DNA from: Nocardia paucivorans NBRC 100373
Lineage (GTDB): Bacteria > Actinomycetota > Actinomycetes > Mycobacteriales > Mycobacteriaceae
DNA length: 36,278 bases
Direction of reading: 5' to 3'
Assembly (NCBI RefSeq): GCF_000308675.1
Contig: NZ_BAGE01000032.1
Coordinates: forward strand, 1-36,278
Numbering within the stretch: the stretch's first letter is position 1; every line of letters begins with the position of its first letter. Shown here piece after piece: positions 18,069 through 25,468 of the stretch. The notes below the pieces were generated by a model. The model was not told the DNA's origin. It was given only the letters and a program-made list of their open reading frames with translations, and searched no databases. A program made the position numbers and the translations under genes.

Positions 18069-18075
18069 GGCACGA

Positions 18076-18081
18076 AAGCTA
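18076..18081 (-). promoter_or_regulatory. -10 hexamer TAGCTT of the FAD oxidoreductase
   Basis: TAGCTT-N7-ATG, leaderless spacing. It selects the start at 18068 over the further upstream ATG at 18182. Confidence 0.45.
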
Positions 18082-18264
18082 ACCAGATTGTGCGCGTGTG
18101 CGCGATATCGGTGGGCCACCCATTCCCGGCACTCGCGTTCACCCCGTCCGAACTGGCGGAATCCGGTCCGAAACACCATCACCTGTCATTCGCTGCCGGT
18201 ACCGTGATCCCGGGATTCGCGCACGCCGGCGGGGTAGGTGCCGGGTATGAGGAGGGGAGGGGAC

Positions 18265-19578
18265 GTGTCGAACATCGATGACCGGATCACCCTGGCGGTG
18301 GATTGGTTGAGCCGCAGCCAGATCCACGACGGACACGGCGGGGCCGGATGGGGATGGGTGTCGGACGTCCCGCCCAATCCGCAGAACACCGCGGAAGTGG
18401 TCGTCGCGCTGCACTCGGCCGGTCGGCCCGTACCGAACGGGGAGGCCGTCCGCGCGCTGATCCGCCGACACGTGGTCGGCACCGCCGGTGGCGAATGGCA
18501 TTTCCGTTCGCCCATCGACCTGTCCTGGCGGTTGCGTGCCCTGCATTGTCTAGGGGTGGGGCCCACCGATCCCGATGTGCTGGAATGCCTCACCGCGCTG
18601 TGCGCCGAACAGGACCCCGACACCGGCGGGTGGTGGTTGGCGGGCCCGGTCGGCTCCGTATCCGTCACCGCCACCACCAGCGCCGTGCACGCCCTGGTCG
18701 ATATCGCGACGGTTCACGAGTCGGCGGCGCAGGCGCTGCTGCGCGGCACCTCCCTACTGGTCTCGATGATGCTGGACGACGATCCGCGTATCCGCCCCCT
18801 GTACGCGTACGCGCTCACCGCCTATCTGTTGGCGCGTCCGGAGATCGCGGGCGTCGGCGGCAAACGAGTCGACCGGGTGCGCGCGCTGGTGGTGGACCGA
18901 CTGCTCGACGGGCTGCGACATGGCACCTACCCGGTCGAGGAAGAGCCGTTCCGGCGTGGCGAGACCGCCGACACCTGGCGCCATCTGAGCCTGCACCTCG
19001 CCGTCGGCGCGGTGGTCGCCGCCGACGATCGGACGATCTTCGACCCCGGGGTGCGGCGTGGTCTGGTGGATCTGCTCGAGCTGCAGGAAATCGAGCCGAT
19101 GGCCACCTACCGCGGTGGATTCCGCACCTCCCCGGAAGGGTTCGTGACGTCCTATGCCACCGTGCAGGGTCTGGAGGCCATGACCCGCGTGCGGAAGGTG
19201 GTGAACGAACGGGTTAGTCCGGCGAAGGTTTTCGACCTGATCTGCCGAGTCGAGGGCGCTCACCCCGCCGATGCCCAGGAACTGGTGGCGGTGGGCGGCC
19301 GGTCGATGGTGATGAACAGTTACAGCGGTGCCCTCGTTCTCGCCGTGACCGGGCTGTCCGGGCTCACCATCGCGTTGCTGGGGGTGTTGTTGGCCGACGG
19401 GCTCGGCGAGATCGGTAGCCGTGCCCTGGTGGTGTGGGGGAGTCTGTTTCTCGCCCTCGGCGCCTTCACCGGGGTGGCGACCCGGTTGGCGTCGGTGTCC
19501 AAGACCCGGATCGCGACGGCGGTTTTCGCGGCGTACACCGCCGTGGTCCTACCCGTGGTGACCTTCCTGCTGTCATGA
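18265..19578 (+). CDS. Squalene-cyclase-like toroid protein with C-terminal membrane anchor
   Basis: 437 residues. Residues about 5-320 have the repeating pattern of alpha/alpha-toroid proteins (prenyltransferase/squalene-oxidase repeats): LAVDWLSRSQ...GAGWGWVSD...NTAEVVVALHSAG (10-53), DLSWRLRALHCLG (85-97), EQDPDTGGWWLAGP...TTSAVHALV (115-145), RPLYAYALTAYLLA (177-190) and YRGGFRTSPEGFVTSYATVQGLEAM (282 on). No DxDD or DDxxD cyclase motif is present, so it may bind rather than cyclise. Three membrane helices end the protein (about 353-377, 385-408, 414-436). GTG 18265 follows a strong AGGAGGGGAGG. Its stop overlaps the EamA start (ATGA). Function unknown. Confidence 0.75.
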   Translation: MSNIDDRITLAVDWLSRSQIHDGHGGAGWGWVSDVPPNPQNTAEVVVALHSAGRPVPNGEAVRALIRRHVVGTAGGEWHFRSPIDLSWRLRALHCLGVGPTDPDVLECLTALCAEQDPDTGGWWLAGPVGSVSVTATTSAVHALVDIATVHESAAQALLRGTSLLVSMMLDDDPRIRPLYAYALTAYLLARPEIAGVGGKRVDRVRALVVDRLLDGLRHGTYPVEEEPFRRGETADTWRHLSLHLAVGAVVAADDRTIFDPGVRRGLVDLLELQEIEPMATYRGGFRTSPEGFVTSYATVQGLEAMTRVRKVVNERVSPAKVFDLICRVEGAHPADAQELVAVGGRSMVMNSYSGALVLAVTGLSGLTIALLGVLLADGLGEIGSRALVVWGSLFLALGAFTGVATRLASVSKTRIATAVFAAYTAVVLPVVTFLLS

Positions 19579-20465
19579 CCGGCGTCCCCGTCGGTGGCCG
19601 TGGCAAAAACACCGGCCGAAGTCTGGCGTTGCTGTTCGTCGCCACCGGTCTGTGGGGTGCGTCGAGTGCGTTGATCGCCCATATCGGCGCCGACGGTTTT
19701 CCCGCGGCCCCGGTCGCCGCGGGTGGTGGGGTCGCGCTGCTCGGGTTCGCGCTGCTCACCGGGGGCAGGCCCTGGCGGGACTTTCGTACCGCGCCCGGAC
19801 TGTTCCTGCGCCTGGGCGTGCTCGAGGTGTTGAATCTGGCGCTGTATGTCGCCGCATTGCACATCGGGCCGCTACCGGTGGTGGTGGCGCTGCATCTCAC
19901 CGCGCCGGTGCTGCTCATCGTCGAGCGGATCGTCCGGGGCCGACGCCGGCCGACCGTGACGGTCGGTCTCGAACTGCTCCTCGTGGCCTTGGCGATCGGG
20001 CTGGTCGCCGGTCATCCGCCCGGTGGATCGGCGCTCGCGCCGGCGCTCGCGGGATGTCTGCTCGCCCTGGCGAGCGCTTGCTGTGTGGCCGCGCTGATCA
20101 CCCTGGTGGTCCGGGAATCCGCCGGTCGTCCCGCCGTGACGGCCGCGGGACTGCAACTGGTCACAGCGGCGGCGTTGGGCACCCCGTTGCTCGGACTCGC
20201 CATCACCGTGGGGTCTGCCCCGGCGGCCACCGACTTCGCCGCATTGACGGCGATCGGCGCGCTGCTGTTGGGGCCCGGATTCGCCTGCTACTGGCCGGCC
20301 CTGCGTGAGCTGAACGAGGTGACGGCCGGTCTCGTCGGGCTCAACGAGGCCGTGGTCGCGTCTGTGCTCGGCGCGCTACTGGGCGGCTCGGATATCACCG
20401 CGGCCACCCTCTCGGCCGGGGTGCTCGTACTCATTGCCGTCGCCATGGAGGTGTGGAACGACTGA
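19575..20465 (+). CDS. EamA/DMT-family transporter
   Basis: 296-residue membrane protein with about ten hydrophobic helices and the internal two-fold pattern of the drug/metabolite transporter superfamily: LLFVATGLWGASSALIAHIG at the start, VLNLALYVAALHIGPLPVVVALHL in the first half, and GLVGLNEAVVASVLGALLGG near the end, typical EamA segments. Substrate unknown; relatives export amino acids, sugars or drugs. The ATG overlaps the toroid stop by four bases (ATGA), so the two are translationally coupled. Its last 178 bp overlap the TrpF-like gene on the other strand. Confidence 0.85.
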   Translation: MTGVPVGGRGKNTGRSLALLFVATGLWGASSALIAHIGADGFPAAPVAAGGGVALLGFALLTGGRPWRDFRTAPGLFLRLGVLEVLNLALYVAALHIGPLPVVVALHLTAPVLLIVERIVRGRRRPTVTVGLELLLVALAIGLVAGHPPGGSALAPALAGCLLALASACCVAALITLVVRESAGRPAVTAAGLQLVTAAALGTPLLGLAITVGSAPAATDFAALTAIGALLLGPGFACYWPALRELNEVTAGLVGLNEAVVASVLGALLGGSDITAATLSAGVLVLIAVAMEVWND

Positions 20466-21121
20466 TCGGCCTGATGTGCCGCCGCGACGAACGCCGCGCA
20501 CAGGGTGGGGTCCTTATCGCCGGAGGCGGTTTCGACCCCGCTGTTCACATCCACCCCGAATGGTCCGACCTGCGCGATCGCCGTCGCCACATTGCGGACG
20601 TTCAGCCCACCGGCCAGGATGACGGGACAGTGCACGGCGGCGAGCGTGTCGACGATACGTTCGCTGATCGACCAATCGTGGACCAGGCCGGTACCGCCCA
20701 GCCGGTCGGGGGTCCGGGAATCGAGCAGCACGGCGTCACAGTGCGCGGCGGTTTCCAATGCCATGTCCACGGCCTCGTCACCGACGACGTGAACCGCGCG
20801 GATGATCGTGCGCCCGCCCGCCCCGGCGCGCACCCTGCGCACGGTGGTCGTATCGATCAGGCCGTGCAGCTGGATGGTGTCGACGCCGATCCGGTCGGCG
20901 AGCGCGAGGATGCCGTCCGCGTCCTCCAGATGGGTCACCAGGACGCGGTTGACGAACGGCGGTGTCAACGCGGCCAGTTTCGCGGCCTGCTCAGGGGCCA
21001 GCGCATCCTCGCTGTAATGGGTCGTTCCGGAGATGAAACCGACCGCGTCGGCACCGGCGTTCACCGCGATATCCAGATCCTGCTGCGATCGAATACCGCA
21101 CAGTTTTGCGCGCACCGCCAC
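20288..21121 (-). CDS. TrpF-like phosphoribosylanthranilate isomerase homologue with C-terminal extension
   Basis: 277 residues; family members have about 205-215. Residues 1-220 are a TrpF-type barrel: KLCGI with the general-base Cys8, IQLHG (83-87), VLLDSRTPDRLGGTG with general-acid Asp134, VILAGGLN, and phosphate loop FGVDVNSGVE (189-197). The Arg that in canonical TrpF follows the first strands (SKRYI in Thermotoga) and contacts the anthranilate carboxylate is not found; the segment reads GTTHYSEDALAPEQA. Residues 221-277 are low-complexity Ser/Thr/Ala and lie exactly antisense to the EamA 3' end. Actinobacteria usually use PriA for this step, so a different amino-sugar phosphate substrate is possible. 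GTG 21121 follows TACCGT at 6 nt. Confidence 0.8.
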   Translation of the reverse strand: MAVRAKLCGIRSQQDLDIAVNAGADAVGFISGTTHYSEDALAPEQAAKLAALTPPFVNRVLVTHLEDADGILALADRIGVDTIQLHGLIDTTTVRRVRAGAGGRTIIRAVHVVGDEAVDMALETAAHCDAVLLDSRTPDRLGGTGLVHDWSISERIVDTLAAVHCPVILAGGLNVRNVATAIAQVGPFGVDVNSGVETASGDKDPTLCAAFVAAAHQADQSFHTSMATAMSTSTPAERVAAVISEPPSSAPSTDATTASLSPTRPAVTSFSSRRAGQ

Positions 21122-21127
21122 TCGACC

Positions 21128-21133
21128 ACGGTA
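21128..21133 (-). promoter_or_regulatory. -10 hexamer TACCGT of the TrpF-like gene
   Basis: TACCGT-N6-GTG. Directly upstream are three GTAACCC-type direct repeats that would cover the -35 region. Confidence 0.5.
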
Positions 21134-21141
21134 GCAGTGTC

Positions 21142-21190
21142 GGGTTACGTCGTCGGGTTACGTCGACTTTGCCGACGCGGGGTTACGACG
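21142..21190 (-). promoter_or_regulatory. Triple direct repeat upstream of the TrpF-like gene
   Basis: GGGTTACGTCG at 21142-21152 and 21155-21165, and GGGTTACGACG at 21180-21190 (plus-strand reading; CG(A/T)CGTAACCC on the transcribed strand). Offsets are 13 and 25 bp. The repeats lie between the plsC stop and the -10 hexamer, which suggests an iterated regulator site. Confidence 0.5.
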
Positions 21191-21216
21191 ATCTCGGAGG
21201 CTTCGTTTCGTTCGGC

Positions 21217-21942
21217 TCAGCCGGCGGCAGTTTCCGGGATACGGGGAGTGTGGGAGGAAGGGCCGGAGGGGACGCCCTTCTTCAGGGTGGCGGCGTAGAC
21301 GTCCACGTACTCCTGGCCGGACAGGCGCATGAGCTCGTACATGATCTCGTCGGTGACGGCGCGTTCGACGAACCGGTTACCGCCCATTCCCTCGTAGCGG
21401 GAGAAATCGATGGGCTTGCCGAATTTGACGGTCACCTTGCGGAAGCGCCACCGGAACGGTCCGGGCGGGCTCACCTTGTCGGTGCCGATCACCGCGACCG
21501 GGATGACCGGGACACCGGTCTCCAGGGCCAGGCGGGCCAGACCGGTCTTGCCCTTGTACAGCCGGCCGTCGGGGGAGCGGGTGCCCTCGGGGTAGATGCC
21601 GACCAGGCGACCCTGTTCGAGAAGGGCGCGCGCGGCATTGAGGGCGTCCTCGGCGGCGTCGGCGCTGCGCCGATCGATGGGGTACTGGCCGCTGGCGCTG
21701 AAGAAGAACTTCTGCAGCCGGCCCTTGAATCCCGGGGTGGTGAAGTATTCGGCCTTCGCGAGGTAGTTGATCCGCCGGGGGCTCATCAGCGGTGCGAAGA
21801 GCCAGTCGGCGAAGGAGAGATGATTGCCCGCCATGATGGCCGCGCCCTCCGCCGGGATATTTTCCACACCCTCCACCGTGGGTCGGTTGAAGATGCGGAT
21901 GAAGGGACCCAGCAGCACGAATTTCAGCAGCCAGTAGAACAT
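21217..21942 (-). CDS. plsC: 1-acyl-sn-glycerol-3-phosphate acyltransferase
   Basis: 241-residue membrane-associated acyltransferase that adds the second acyl chain to lysophosphatidic acid, or a related lipid. Acyltransferase motifs: I NHLSFAD (40-46, His-Asp pair), II around GQYPIDRR (85-92), III YPEGTRS (117-123), IV VPVIPVAVIG. A hydrophobic N-terminus (FYWLLKFVLLGPFIRIF) anchors it. ATG 21942 has AAGGAC upstream; the in-frame extension to 22047 was rejected because it crosses the promoter. It corresponds to Rv2182c, at one end of the right-hand syntenic block, and is followed on the same strand by the TrpF-like gene. Confidence 0.9.
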   Translation of the reverse strand: MFYWLLKFVLLGPFIRIFNRPTVEGVENIPAEGAAIMAGNHLSFADWLFAPLMSPRRINYLAKAEYFTTPGFKGRLQKFFFSASGQYPIDRRSADAAEDALNAARALLEQGRLVGIYPEGTRSPDGRLYKGKTGLARLALETGVPVIPVAVIGTDKVSPPGPFRWRFRKVTVKFGKPIDFSRYEGMGGNRFVERAVTDEIMYELMRLSGQEYVDVYAATLKKGVPSGPSSHTPRIPETAAG

Positions 21943-21998
21943 GACGTCCTTACTCCGAGAACCGGGATGAATTGATGGGGACACACCTCTCGCTGCCG

Positions 21999-22028
21999 AC
22001 TCTACCGCCGCCCGCCGATCACCTCCAA
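21999..22028 (-). promoter_or_regulatory. Predicted plsC promoter
   Basis: On the minus strand TTGGAG (22023-22028), 18-bp spacer, TAGAGT (21999-22004). The start point would give a leader of about 50 nt with the AAGGAC ribosome site, unlike the leaderless genes nearby. Confidence 0.5.
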
Positions 22029-22160
22029 GCGCCGCGACAGATCTCACCAGGGTGTTTCGGATATGTCATCGGGACCTTTCCCGCAGATCACCGGGGTGCG
22101 GCGGAAGTCGGCCCTCGGTCCGCCTGTCCGGGAGGGAATATCGGCTCGAACGGACGCGCC

Positions 22161-23135
22161 TCACCGGCCGGCGATGAGCGCGCCGCGGGCAAGTTCGGCG
22201 GCGCCGATCATGCCGGCCGCCTCGCCCAACTGGGTGGTGCGGATACGGGCGAGGGGACGGTGGCCGTGACCGGTGAGCGCGGCCGCGTACTCCTCGCGGG
22301 CCTCGTCCAGGAACAACGGCGCCGAACTGCTCACCCCGCCGGCCACGACCACCAGGTCGGGGTCGAAGATATCGCCGATGAAGGCGAGGCCGAGGCCGAG
22401 CCAGCGGGCGAAATCCGCCATCGCCCGCAGGGCGAGGGGATCGCCGTCGTGGGCGGCGCCGGCCACACGGCGCCCGGTCAACGCGCCCGGATCGGCGAGC
22501 ACCTCCTTGGCCAGCAGCGATGACGTCCGGTCGGTGGCCAGCATCTCGATCGCGGTCTCGGCCAGAGCCGTTCCGCTGCAATACCTTTCCCAACAGCCGC
22601 GTTTACCGCAGCCGCACGCCCGGCCCTCCGGAACAACCTGCAGGTGCCCGAGCTCGGGCGCGATGCCGTGCGCTCCCCGATACAACTTGCCATCGACGAG
22701 CAGGGCCGCGCCGATCCCGGTGCCGATGGCCACCAACACCACGGTGTGCCCGCCGGCGGCGGCGCCGAACCGGTATTCGGCCCACATGGCCGCGTTCGCA
22801 TCGTGCTCCAGCAGAACGGGCAGGCCCAGACGTTCGGTCAGCCGGTGCGCCACCGGGTCGTCGCGCCACGGCAGATGTGGAGCGAAGCGGACGGTGCGTC
22901 GATCGCTATCGATGAAACCGGCCACCGCCAGTCCGACCGCGCCGATGGGATGCCGCCGCGCCAGTTCACGCACCGCGAGATCCAGGGCATCGTCGAGAGC
23001 GGGAACCGAATGGGGGGTCGGCGCCTGCACGGTGTCGAGGACCTCGCCCGCGCCGTCGACCACCGAGGCACGGATATTGGTGCCACCGATATCGATACCG
23101 ACGGTCAAGGGGCAGGCCGCGCTGTGGTCGGTCAT
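22161..23135 (-). CDS. glk: ROK-family glucokinase
   Basis: 324-residue sugar kinase, probably phosphorylating glucose with ATP. Phosphate-binding DIGGTNIR (15-22), catalytic Asp in LEHDANAAMWAE (D112), AIGTGIGAALLVDGKL (137-151), a zinc site with H164 (ELGHLQV) and the ROK cysteines of CGCGKRGCW (174-182). No DNA-binding domain, so an enzyme rather than a ROK repressor. The ATG overlaps the stop of the upstream Cys-cluster gene (ATGA), making it the third gene of a coupled unit. Exact sugar specificity is inferred from the family. Confidence 0.9.
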   Translation of the reverse strand: MTDHSAACPLTVGIDIGGTNIRASVVDGAGEVLDTVQAPTPHSVPALDDALDLAVRELARRHPIGAVGLAVAGFIDSDRRTVRFAPHLPWRDDPVAHRLTERLGLPVLLEHDANAAMWAEYRFGAAAGGHTVVLVAIGTGIGAALLVDGKLYRGAHGIAPELGHLQVVPEGRACGCGKRGCWERYCSGTALAETAIEMLATDRTSSLLAKEVLADPGALTGRRVAGAAHDGDPLALRAMADFARWLGLGLAFIGDIFDPDLVVVAGGVSSSAPLFLDEAREEYAAALTGHGHRPLARIRTTQLGEAAGMIGAAELARGALIAGR

Positions 23136-23611
23136 GTTCTGATCGTCACGGGGATATCGGTGTAGCGGGCGCGGCCGGATCGGTGGGTGCGCCCGGCCGG
23201 CGGTGCGCCGCCCGGGGCGGGATCGGTCCCGGGCGCGGCGGCCTCCGAAACAGGTGATTCACCGGCGGATTCGGAATCCGGCGAATCGCCGTGCGCGCCG
23301 CCGTTTTTCGTTCCGTGATCGTGCGGCATCACCGGTTCCACCGGAACTCCGGCCAGGGCCTCGCGCAGCACCGTGACGATGGCGGTGCCGTGTTCGGCGA
23401 GCGCGGTGACCACCTCGTGCCGTTCCCCGCGGATCAGGGCCGCGGCGGCGCAGAGCGGACACCAGGCGCAGCCGGTCCACTCCGGTCCGTCGGCCTCGGC
23501 GGTGTGCCGCAGTATCGGCTCCACGCGTTCCAACAGGGTCTCGGCGAGCTGTTTGAGTTCTTCGGCGAATTCGGTCAGACCGTCGCCGGGGTCGGTCGCG
23601 GTCTCGCTCAT
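23132..23611 (-). CDS. Small acidic/Pro-rich protein with C-x2-C-x2-C cluster (Rv2183c-like)
   Basis: 159 residues, unknown function. N-terminal helix (GLTEFAEELKQLAETLLERVEPILR, about 11-35) leads to GPEWTGCAWCPLCAAAALIRGER, with C48, C51 and C54 in a tight cluster that could bind zinc or an Fe-S cluster; a second helix follows (ALAEHGTAIVTVLREAL). The last 65 residues are disordered, rich in Gly/Pro/Ser/Ala. ATG 23611 overlaps the ArsA-like stop by ATGA and its own stop overlaps the glucokinase start by ATGA. The conserved place next to the ArsA-like ATPase suggests a partner role, by inference. Confidence 0.75.
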   Translation of the reverse strand: MSETATDPGDGLTEFAEELKQLAETLLERVEPILRHTAEADGPEWTGCAWCPLCAAAALIRGERHEVVTALAEHGTAIVTVLREALAGVPVEPVMPHDHGTKNGGAHGDSPDSESAGESPVSEAAAPGTDPAPGGAPPAGRTHRSGRARYTDIPVTIRT

Positions 23612-24876
23612 TCCGGCCATACCCGAGGGTCGGGCCGGAAACGGATGACGAGATAGCCGTTGTCCAGTTCCGCGGCGCTGACCGTGCATCGCCGCAATAC
23701 CGGTGCCAGGCGCAGTCTGCGTCGGACCCCGTCCGCTCCCACGATCAAATCGTCCTCCACTCGTCCCAGGCGCAGCGTCGCGGGATCGGCCACCGGCAGA
23801 TGCATGCGCATGGCGTACACCGACTGCAGACCCGCGCCCGATTCCAAGCGCACCACCGGCTCCGGAGATCCGGCGTGGTCCACCGCCGGATTGTGTCCGA
23901 CACCGTTCGCCGTGTCGAATTCGTCGCCGGCCGAGCCGTCGGATGCCTCGTCCGCGACCCGCCACGACAGTGCCGCCAACGGACCCAGCCCCACCGGTTC
24001 CGGACCGGTGTGTGCGGCTACCAGCACCGGAACCTCCGGCATGGCCCGGCGCAGACCGGTGATCACATCGAGTTGTTCGGCGCGACGATGCAGATACCAC
24101 TGCACCGCGGGATGTTCCGAATCCGGAGCCGTGTCCGGCACCGCCGGCAGCACCTTGTTCACCACCACCGCCTCGAGGCGTAGCCCGAGCAGCGCGGTCG
24201 CCGACCGTACCCGCGCCGATTCGGCGACCGCCACCCGTTCGGGGACGGTGATCAGTCGGGCGGCGGTTCGGGTGTGGTCGGCCAGTAGATCCCGGACCTC
24301 GCTCACCGCCTCCACGATCCGCTGCACCGTGGTCGCGAGCACCGCCCGACGCAGGTCGCCGCCGATGACGCCGCGCATCCGCTCGTGCGGCGGCCAAACC
24401 CGGTCGAGATAACCGAGCAGGGTCTCGGGGGCGGTGACGATGCGCAACATATCGGCCGAGGGCGGACAGTCCAACACGATCACATCCCACTCGTCGTCGG
24501 TGGCGTATCGGGCGACCTCCACCAACATGAGCAGCTCCTGCACGCCGGGCAGACCGGTCAGTTCGGCGGGATCCAGTGCGGTCGGGTCGATTCCGTGCTC
24601 GTGCCCGGGACCGATGGCCGACAGATCCACCACATCGCGGAAACGATCCTCGAGCAGGGCAAGGGAATCGAGCTCGATCACCTCCAACCCCGGTAGCACC
24701 CGGGTGATCCCCGCGACGGTGCCCGGATCGTGGGGGAAGCGGAAACCGAGAGCGTCGCCGAGCGAATGCGCCTGGTCGAGTGAGGCCACCAGGACGCGCT
24801 GCCCCAGTCGGGCATAGGCCATGGCCGCGGCGCAGGCCAGGGTCGTCTTACCGACCCCACCCTTGCCGATGAACAA
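23608..24876 (-). CDS. ArsA/GET3-family ATPase (Rv2184c-like)
   Basis: About 422 residues. N-terminal deviant Walker A FIGKGGVGKTTLA (2-14) and SLDQAHSLGDALGF (switch-like segment near 34-47) are typical of ArsA/Get3 ATPases; VIVLDCPPSADML is the Walker B region. C-terminal part has LRLGRVEDDLIVGADGVRRRLRLAPVLRRC, like a small beta domain in ArsA-like proteins of actinobacteria. No arsenic genes are nearby, so a role in protein targeting or envelope lipid homeostasis is more likely than arsenite export. The start is unclear: no ATG or GTG is in frame between the SRPBCC stop and the P-loop, so TTG at 24876 is used; a rare codon further upstream is possible. Confidence 0.82.
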   Translation of the reverse strand: MFIGKGGVGKTTLACAAAMAYARLGQRVLVASLDQAHSLGDALGFRFPHDPGTVAGITRVLPGLEVIELDSLALLEDRFRDVVDLSAIGPGHEHGIDPTALDPAELTGLPGVQELLMLVEVARYATDDEWDVIVLDCPPSADMLRIVTAPETLLGYLDRVWPPHERMRGVIGGDLRRAVLATTVQRIVEAVSEVRDLLADHTRTAARLITVPERVAVAESARVRSATALLGLRLEAVVVNKVLPAVPDTAPDSEHPAVQWYLHRRAEQLDVITGLRRAMPEVPVLVAAHTGPEPVGLGPLAALSWRVADEASDGSAGDEFDTANGVGHNPAVDHAGSPEPVVRLESGAGLQSVYAMRMHLPVADPATLRLGRVEDDLIVGADGVRRRLRLAPVLRRCTVSAAELDNGYLVIRFRPDPRVWPE

Positions 24877-24986
24877 TTCGACCCGGGTCCCGGGTGGGGT
24901 GTGCGCGTCGCGCGTACGGTCGAAGCCGCGCGCGTCCGGGGCGTCACCGCGAGGGCGGTGCGCCTCGTCCCGCGCATGCTGCCCGG

Positions 24987-25424
24987 TCAGCCTTCGACCC
25001 GTTTCTTCAGTTCTTTCAGCGCGGTATCGGTGATCACCTTCTCCGCCTTGCGTTTGAACATGCCGATCATCGGGATGTTGAGGTCCACCGTGAGCTCGTA
25101 GATCACCTCGGTGCTGCCGTCCGGTCGCTCGATCAGGTCGTATCGGCCGTCCTGCGTTTTCTGTAGTTCACCGCTGACCAGGCTCCAGCTCACCGACCGG
25201 TGGTCCGGCCGCCACGTATACGACAGCACATAGGTGTCCTTGACGACCCCGGCGTCCAGGACGAATCGGGCGCGGCGGGCGCGACCGTCGGGACCGGACT
25301 CGAGCACCTCGACCGATTTCGCCGCCTCGACCCACTCCGGGTAGGACGGTAGATCGGCGATAACGGACATCACCTGCTCCGCGGGCGCGGCGATGACGAT
25401 CGATCTCTTCGTCCGGTCGGCCAT
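24987..25424 (-). CDS. SRPBCC-fold protein (Rv2185c-like)
   Basis: 145-residue START/Bet v1-like protein (polyketide cyclase/dehydrase family), a hydrophobic-ligand binding cup. It begins MADRTKRSIVIAAPAEQVM, has DLPSYPEWVEAAKSVEV (26-42) typical of the family, and ends in a long amphipathic helix (FKRKAEKVITDTALKELKKR). ATG at 25424; the open frame continues upstream but without conserved sequence. Located between the other SRPBCC gene and the ArsA-like ATPase, the order found in M. tuberculosis. Ligand unknown; a lipid is a reasonable guess given neighbours plsC and pimB'. Confidence 0.87.
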   Translation of the reverse strand: MADRTKRSIVIAAPAEQVMSVIADLPSYPEWVEAAKSVEVLESGPDGRARRARFVLDAGVVKDTYVLSYTWRPDHRSVSWSLVSGELQKTQDGRYDLIERPDGSTEVIYELTVDLNIPMIGMFKRKAEKVITDTALKELKKRVEG

Positions 25425-25468
25425 GGGGTTCTGCGGTTCCTTTCGACGATGGTGTCCGGGGGTGGAGC

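Noticed and set aside
18438..18800. Possible class I or II terpene cyclase active site in the toroid protein (DDDPR at 171-175)
   Set aside because: The acidic run does not match DxDD or DDxxD with proper context, so cyclase activity is not claimed.
23132..24490. Long extension upstream of the Cys-cluster protein, as if fused to 290 extra residues
   Set aside because: The extra part overlaps the ArsA-like ATPase in another frame and is low-complexity; the ATGA overlap at 23608-23611 gives a natural start.
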